DNA of 64,000 nt from Lentisphaerae bacterium GWF2_38_69 (GTDB taxonomy: Bacteria; Verrucomicrobiota; Lentisphaeria; Victivallales; GWF2-38-69): positions 1 to 64,000 of the forward strand of contig MHBE01000059.1 in the NCBI GenBank assembly GCA_001803205.1, in the 5' to 3' direction. The number at the start of each line of letters is the position of its first letter. The stretch's first letter is position 1. Both the position numbers and the translations under genes were made by a program. Positions 58,789 through 64,000 of this stretch are shown here, piece after piece. The notes below the pieces were generated by a model that saw only the letters and a list, made by a program, of their open reading frames with translations, had not been told where the DNA came from and made no database searches.

Positions 58789-61700
58789 TCAACGAGTGAT
58801 CTGTAAGTTCTTATTTTCTCGTTTCTTCTTCTTAGCTTCTTTTGTTTTTTGAATAATCGCGTAAAAAGATGGGATTAAAATTGTACCAATAACACCTGTT
58901 GCCAAGGCGCCGCCAAATACAGCAGTTCCTAGAGATTGCCTGCTTGCGGCTCCGGCTCCACTTGCTATCACCAAAGGTAGGACTCCCAACAAAAATGCTG
59001 ATATCGTCATTATAACTGCTCTGAACCTCAAATTTGCGGCTTTCGTAGCAGCTTCCATTATGGAACTTCCTGATTCTCTCTCTTTTTTAGCAAATTCTAC
59101 GATAAGAATAGCAGTCTTAGCCGCAAGACCAAAAACAAGTACGAATCCAATCTGAGCATAGATATTGTTATCTATCCTTGCAATGGTTATAGCAATCAGC
59201 GCTCCGATGAAGCCTATTGGGACAGAAAGCATTACTGCCAAGGCTAATGTCCAGCTTTCGTACTGAGCTACCAGAAAGAGATATATAAAAATAATAGCCA
59301 GAATAAATATAAGAATGACAATATTTCCAGCTAAGATTTCCTGATATGCTGTACCAGTCCAGGAATAAATCATCCCCTCAGGCAGATCGTCTTTAGCAAT
59401 CTTTTCCATTGCTTTAATTGCCTCTCCTGAACTGTATCCTGATGCAGCTGAGCCATTAATAGTTGCCGAAGGTAACATGTTATAGTGATAAATTACTTCT
59501 GGTTCAAATATTTTTTTAACATTTACCAGCGTTCGCAATGGAATCATTTCTCCATTTTCATTTCTCACATATAGATTGCCTATATCATCTTTATTTTTTC
59601 TGTATTGAGCCATTGCCTGAACATATACTTTATAAGTCTTTCCAAACTTATTAAAATCATTCACATAAATTGATCCGAGATATGCCTGTAATGTAGTAAA
59701 TACATCAGATAACCCTAACCCTAGTTTTTTTACCTTTTCTCTGTCAATATCAAGATAAATCTGAGGGACACTTGCTCTGTACATGCTGTAAGCAAATGCT
59801 ACAATAGGAGTCTGCATTGCGCTGTTTACTACTGAATTAACTACTTCATATAACCTTTTAGGATGATTTCCTGTAGTATCCTGAAGAACAAGCTCGAAAC
59901 CTCCTGTTGTTCCTAATCCTGAAATTGGAGGAAGCACAAATGCAAATACACTAGCTCCCGGGACTTCTTCAGCTATCGTTCTATTTATATTCTGCGTTAT
60001 TGCGTCAGAAGACTGTTCTTTTAGTTTTCGTTGATCCCAGGGTTTTAACATTGCTATGATCATAGCATTATTTGAACCGCATGAATTTGAAAGCATAGAG
60101 TAGCCATTAACAGCCTGTACATCTTGAATTTCTTTTATTTTTAGCAAAATATCTGTAATCTTGTGAACTACAGAGGAAGTTCTTTTAAGGGAAGCGTTAT
60201 CTGGCAATTGAACATTCAACATTATGACTCCATGATCCTCAGCGGGCAAGAAACCTGTCGGAGTATTTGTGTACATAAAATATATGGAGCAAAATAAGAG
60301 AAGCATGAAAATGATGATTGTCTTTGGTCTGGCAAGAGTAAAACTTACAATGCAGTTATAATATCTTTTTATTGAGTCAAAGATTCTGTTAAACCATATA
60401 AAAAATTTTGATTTTGTACTATGTTCATTTGTAAGCAATGTCGCGCATAACGCCGGGCTAAGAGTTAACGCGTTAATCGCTGAAATTCCCACAGCAACAG
60501 CGACAGTTATTCCAAACTGCCTGTATAGCTCTCCTGTAATCCCTGGCAGGAATGTTACAGGTAGAAACATGGCCATAAGGACTAAAGTAGTTGCTACTAC
60601 AGGCGAAGTTACCTGAAGCATTGATTTTTTTGTTGCCTCTTTAGCAGAAAGTCCCTCTTCAGACATTATTCTATGGACATTTTCTATCACAACGATTGCG
60701 TCATCTACTACTATTCCTATTGCCAGGATTAACCCAAAAAGAGTTACTGTATTAATACTATACCCAAAAGCCATAAGAACCGCGAATGTCCCTATAAGTG
60801 ATACAGGCACAGCTAAAGTGGGAATAAGAGCAGCTTTCCAATTCTGCAAAAATAGAAATGTTACAAAAATTACCAAACATACAGCTATAATCAAGGTTTT
60901 TATTACTTCTTTAATTGATAGCCTTACATAAGTAGTTGAATCATATAGTATATTAACAGCAATCCCCTTGGGGAACTGTTTCGAAAGAGTATCGAGCTTT
61001 TTATAAACATGATCTACTACTTCAAGAGCGTTAGATCCTGGCAATTGATATATAGCCAATAGCGCGCATGGTTTTTTATTGAGTTCTCCAAAAGCATTAT
61101 AAGAATAAGATCCAAGCTCAACTCTTGCTACATCTTTGACTTTGACTATGCTGCCGTCTGAGTCCTCTCGTAAAATCATATTCTTGAATTCTTCAACATT
61201 GGATAATCGCCCTTTAGCTCGTATCGTATATTGAAGTTTCTGGTTACTTGCTGAAGGTTCAGATCCCACTACTCCTGCAGCAACCTGAATATTTTGTTCT
61301 TCTATTGCCTTAAGAACATCTCCTACGGTAAGATTCAAACTGGTAAGTTTATCAGGATCCAACCAGATTCTCATAGAATAGTCCTGCCCCCCTAGAAGTG
61401 TGGCATCTCCTACTCCAGGAACTCGCATCATCTCATCTCTAATATTCAGAGACGCATAATTACTGAGAAATATCCCATCATGTTTTTCATCAGGAGAATA
61501 AATGTCTATAATAGCTAGCATATCCGTTGATTTAGCTTTTACAGTAACTCCTTGTTTTGTAACAGTATCAGGTAGGGAAGAAAGAGCCTGGGCAACACGG
61601 TTTTGTGTATTTACCGTATTTATATCATGATCTGTTCCTATGTTAAATGTAACATCAATACTTGCTGAACCATCATTTGAAGAAGTTGAAGACATATATA

Positions 61701-61929
61701 ACATATTCTCAACCCCGTTGATTTGTTCCTCGAGAGGAATTACAACAGTTTGTTCTACAGTTGACGCATCAGCTCCAGGGTAGTGAGTTGAAACATTTAC
61801 CACTGGAGGAGTTATTTCCGGATATTGTGCTACAGGCAACATTGCGATCGCAATCAGGCCTGCGAGTACTATCAAAATAGAAACAACGAATGCAAATTTG
61901 GGTCGCTCTATGAAAAAATGACTGAACAT
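58789..61929 (-). CDS. RND efflux transporter, AcrB/HAE1 family
   Basis: This 1046-residue inner-membrane proton antiporter has the 12-segment RND layout with two large periplasmic loops. It starts MFSHFFIERPKFAFVVSILI, and the proton-relay pair is in GIVVDDAIVVIENVHRIM (segment 4). Other marks are PVAQYPEITPPVVNVSTHYP, GFLPAEDHGVIMLNVQLP and AKTAILIVEFAKKERESGSS. It extrudes drugs, detergents or hydrophobic compounds together with the adaptor encoded just upstream. No outer-membrane TolC-type gene is seen, so one would have to be supplied elsewhere. Confidence 0.95.
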   Translation of the reverse strand: MFSHFFIERPKFAFVVSILIVLAGLIAIAMLPVAQYPEITPPVVNVSTHYPGADASTVEQTVVIPLEEQINGVENMLYMSSTSSNDGSASIDVTFNIGTDHDINTVNTQNRVAQALSSLPDTVTKQGVTVKAKSTDMLAIIDIYSPDEKHDGIFLSNYASLNIRDEMMRVPGVGDATLLGGQDYSMRIWLDPDKLTSLNLTVGDVLKAIEEQNIQVAAGVVGSEPSASNQKLQYTIRAKGRLSNVEEFKNMILREDSDGSIVKVKDVARVELGSYSYNAFGELNKKPCALLAIYQLPGSNALEVVDHVYKKLDTLSKQFPKGIAVNILYDSTTYVRLSIKEVIKTLIIAVCLVIFVTFLFLQNWKAALIPTLAVPVSLIGTFAVLMAFGYSINTVTLFGLILAIGIVVDDAIVVIENVHRIMSEEGLSAKEATKKSMLQVTSPVVATTLVLMAMFLPVTFLPGITGELYRQFGITVAVAVGISAINALTLSPALCATLLTNEHSTKSKFFIWFNRIFDSIKRYYNCIVSFTLARPKTIIIFMLLLFCSIYFMYTNTPTGFLPAEDHGVIMLNVQLPDNASLKRTSSVVHKITDILLKIKEIQDVQAVNGYSMLSNSCGSNNAMIIAMLKPWDQRKLKEQSSDAITQNINRTIAEEVPGASVFAFVLPPISGLGTTGGFELVLQDTTGNHPKRLYEVVNSVVNSAMQTPIVAFAYSMYRASVPQIYLDIDREKVKKLGLGLSDVFTTLQAYLGSIYVNDFNKFGKTYKVYVQAMAQYRKNKDDIGNLYVRNENGEMIPLRTLVNVKKIFEPEVIYHYNMLPSATINGSAASGYSSGEAIKAMEKIAKDDLPEGMIYSWTGTAYQEILAGNIVILIFILAIIFIYLFLVAQYESWTLALAVMLSVPIGFIGALIAITIARIDNNIYAQIGFVLVFGLAAKTAILIVEFAKKERESGSSIMEAATKAANLRFRAVIMTISAFLLGVLPLVIASGAGAASRQSLGTAVFGGALATGVIGTILIPSFYAIIQKTKEAKKKKRENKNLQITR

Positions 61930-61964
61930 GCTTTTCCTTTTTATATTACTGCTTTAGATTATTT

Positions 61965-63128
61965 TCATCCATTCTTATCGCTGTCAATTATAGGATTAAC
62001 AGTCACACCTTCTTTCACCTTCTGTATTCCTTCTACGATTATTTGTTCTCCTTGCTGTACGCCAGAAGTAACAATATAATATGTCTCGAATTCGTCTTTG
62101 ACCTCAATGTGTCTTAGTTCTACTTTTTTATCCTTATTAACCACATATAAGAACTTCCCTGATTGATTCTCCTGAACAGCATCCTGTGGAACAAGAAGAG
62201 AGTTTACCGGGTTTGCCTGAGACAACATGACTTTGACATAAGCACCAGGAAGAATCAGGTGATTCGGATTGGAGAAAAGAGCTCTTAAGTTAATTGTTCC
62301 TGTCGTTTTGCTGATATTGTTATCTACAAAGTATATCCTGCCTTCAAGAGGATATTCTGTTCCATTTGAGAGAATAAGCTTAGGCACAACATTCTGACTT
62401 TTTAACTCCTTATTTATATTTGTTATCTCGCCAGGATCTTTTTTATCTCTTTGAAGGGCGCTGACTAATAAATCTTCGCTGATTGAAAATTGAATTTCTA
62501 TTGGATCTATCATGGCTAAAACGCCAAGGGGTTTGCTTGAAGAGCCTACAAGATTCCCCACATCATAATTTGAAGCGCCAAGTTTCCCGTCACACGGAGC
62601 AATAACATCAGTATAGCTAAGATTTAAATTTGCTGTCGCAAGTTCTGCTTTGGCTTTCAATAAAGCCCCTTCCATAGAATATTTTGTTTGAGTTGCTCTA
62701 TCCATGTCTTGTTGGCTTGTAGCATTTGATTTGATTAGTTTTTCCTGTCTTTCATATTCTATTTTTGCATCAGTGTAATTTGCTTCAGCTTGAAGGAGAT
62801 CACCTTGCGCTGAATTACAATCGGCCTGGTATTGATCTTTCTCAATTACAAAAATAATATCGCCTTTTGAAACATAGGAACCATCCTCAAAATTTTTCTT
62901 GACAAGAAAGCCCGTGACTCTTGCGCAGAGATCTACTGTCTCTCTTGCAATAGCTTCCCCTATAAAACTCTTAGCAGGAAATATGGGCTTTTCTATTACC
63001 TGAGTAACAATTACATTTTGAGGCGGACGAGAATGTTTTTCTTTAGTACATGCACAAAGAACTATTAAAGCCGTCATCAACATAATGCATGCTAAGTTTA
63101 ATTTAAAAAAGGATCCATGCCCAATCAT
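61965..63128 (-). CDS. RND efflux periplasmic adaptor (AcrA/MFP), lipoprotein
   Basis: This 387-residue adaptor has an N-terminal signal ending in a lipobox-like LIVLCAC, so it is probably lipid-anchored. The order is barrel, lipoyl half (FPAKSFIGEAIARETVDLCA), helical hairpin (about 105-175; SAQGDLLQAEANYTDAKIEY), second lipoyl half (TDVIAPCDGKLGASNYDVGN) and beta-barrel/membrane-proximal domain (VPQDAVQENQSGKFLYVVNK). It precedes the AcrB gene by 35 bp and is likely cotranscribed. No regulator gene is adjacent. Confidence 0.94.
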   Translation of the reverse strand: MIGHGSFFKLNLACIMLMTALIVLCACTKEKHSRPPQNVIVTQVIEKPIFPAKSFIGEAIARETVDLCARVTGFLVKKNFEDGSYVSKGDIIFVIEKDQYQADCNSAQGDLLQAEANYTDAKIEYERQEKLIKSNATSQQDMDRATQTKYSMEGALLKAKAELATANLNLSYTDVIAPCDGKLGASNYDVGNLVGSSSKPLGVLAMIDPIEIQFSISEDLLVSALQRDKKDPGEITNINKELKSQNVVPKLILSNGTEYPLEGRIYFVDNNISKTTGTINLRALFSNPNHLILPGAYVKVMLSQANPVNSLLVPQDAVQENQSGKFLYVVNKDKKVELRHIEVKDEFETYYIVTSGVQQGEQIIVEGIQKVKEGVTVNPIIDSDKNG

Positions 63129-63400
63129 ATATTCTCCTATATTATTTTTGATTTGTTAATCTCTTTATTAAGCGGATCATCATTTAGAGAGTGGAATTTA
63201 TTTTCATTGTCAAAATGATCAGTATGATAGTAAGTCTAATGAAAAACAGAAAATTTGCATCTTGTCTAAATACAGATTCTGGTAAATAATATACTTCCAC
63301 TTTCAACTGATTAATTTATCAGGAAACCAAAGAAATTGACATTCTAAATCAATTAAGTTATCCTTCTATTAGGTCAGAAAATTACAGGAAAGAAACTCTT

Positions 63401-63592
63401 ATGAATAATGTTTTATTAAAAGATGGCAACAAATACAGCGGCAACTATGTCGCTACAAAATCTTTCTCTGATAGAGCTGTTATCAATTATGGAAAAGACT
63501 TGAACAGTGTTTATAATGAAGCTGTTAAGCGTGGAATAGTTGACCCTGTTGTCTTTTATGTCCCTGAAAAGAATATGGTTCAAATCTACTAA
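63401..63592 (+). CDS. DUF5678 small protein
   Basis: This 63-residue protein (MNNVLLKDGNKYSGNYVATK, GKDLNSVYNEAVKRGIVDPV) matches the DUF5678 pattern of small proteins that are often encoded directly before a retropepsin-like protease, as here. Its stop overlaps the next start (TAATG). The function is unknown; an inhibitor or partner of the protease is only a guess from the coupling. Confidence 0.7.
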   Translation: MNNVLLKDGNKYSGNYVATKSFSDRAVINYGKDLNSVYNEAVKRGIVDPVVFYVPEKNMVQIY

Positions 63593-64000
63593 TGCCGCTC
63601 AAAGACTGCTCATTTATCAGAATCAACCCGGACGATATTCTTCGCCCAGCGCTTCCCATTAAAATTATAAATCCTCACACCGGCAAGAGTTTTATTTCCT
63701 ACGGCATCATAGACACGGGCGCTGATGAGTGTGCAATACCGGCAGATATTGCATTTATCCTTGGACATAAACTTGAGGAAGGCAACAAGAAAGAGATATC
63801 AACCGGCAATTGCATTACTGCAGCCTATTCGCACACGACAAAGTTTGAAGTATATCATCCAGATACTTTAAACTTAGCTCTTACAATAAATGACACACCG
63901 ATTGACTTCTAGCCTAACTTGAATGTCATTCTTATTGGAGTCAGAAACTTTCTTGGTAACTATATTTTAAATGTTGACTACACAAAAGAGAAGTTTTCTA
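63592..64000 (+). pseudogene. Retropepsin-like aspartic protease gene with in-frame amber
   Basis: The first frame (63592-63912, 106 residues) has the active-site motif IIDTGADECAIPADIAFILG with Asp41. The TAG at 63910-63912 falls after TINDTPIDF, but the same frame continues PNLNVILIGVRNFLGNYILN, then VDYTKEKFS, to the window edge. That stretch is the standard C-terminal 'ILIG-x-x-F-L' strand of the fold. The gene is therefore interrupted near its end rather than complete. A truncated protein lacking this segment would probably not fold as an active enzyme. Confidence 0.75.

Noticed and set aside
58366-63912. Reassigned TAG codon (stop-codon recoding)
   Set aside because: At least five intact genes in the window end in TAG with family-typical C-termini, so the two internal TAG codons are more likely mutations.

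Overview
The window is AT-rich, uses the standard code (intact genes end in TAA, TGA and TAG), and looks like part of the chromosome of a Gram-negative-type (diderm) bacterium: it has an RND efflux pump with a lipoprotein periplasmic adaptor and several signal peptides. The gene mix (ClpC, arginine genes argJ/argB, archaeal-type phosphoglycerate mutase, CoA-disulfide-reductase fusion, DUF2760 plus twin Hsp70 genes, CxxC-tailed PAS response regulator) and the abundance of palindromic intergenic repeats fit an uncultured, deep-branching environmental lineage. I cannot name the phylum from sequence alone.

Left accessory zone (1-6 kb): an antitoxin-like gene cut by the window edge, an ERCC4-type nuclease, an AlbA/HATPase regulator with an in-frame 12-bp tandem repeat, a truncated cupin-like gene, a Panacea antitoxin with an unknown partner, and an AbrB antitoxin whose VapC toxin is mostly deleted. 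Between them lie long palindromic repeats and a 372/379-bp direct repeat. Some gene ends, including stop codons, are made of repeat sequence.

Housekeeping block (6-26.7 kb): miaB, an orphan OppC-type permease and clpC on the minus strand; then argJ, argB, a degenerate J-domain protein, an amidohydrolase, acylphosphatase, a secreted acetolactate decarboxylase, an alpha/beta hydrolase with Leu in place of its nucleophile Ser, a TauE/SafE carrier, a double-CapC membrane protein, and the DUF2760-Hsp70-Hsp70/DUF3731 set.

Defence-like island (26.8-42.74 kb): a PLD-SNF2 helicase, an AlbA/HATPase protein, a 1320-aa Eco57I-type methylase/restriction protein and a DUF1016 nuclease, followed by accessory genes of which several are broken. 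Copies of the methylase C-terminal tail recur at two downstream gene junctions, an AlbA gene is split by an internal deletion, a DUF1016 gene is truncated, and the right edge holds only the first 22 codons of a probable DEAD helicase. The island reads as a shuffled and partly decayed cassette array; its helicase + ATPase + methylase core may form one antiphage or restriction system.

Right block (42.7-64 kb): queuosine-precursor transporter, apgM, CGGC protein, four-domain persulfide/CoA-disulfide oxidoreductase, B12-type radical SAM protein, two secreted proteins (one probably an eight-bladed propeller), two tandem dihydropyrimidinases divergent from an M20 carbamoylase and phosphopentomutase (a pyrimidine/hydantoin and nucleoside catabolic group), a REC-PAS response regulator, a STAS gene broken by an amber codon, an AcrA/AcrB-type pump, and DUF5678 plus a retropepsin-like gene that is also interrupted by an amber codon. 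No rRNA, tRNA, CRISPR array or transposase gene was recognised.
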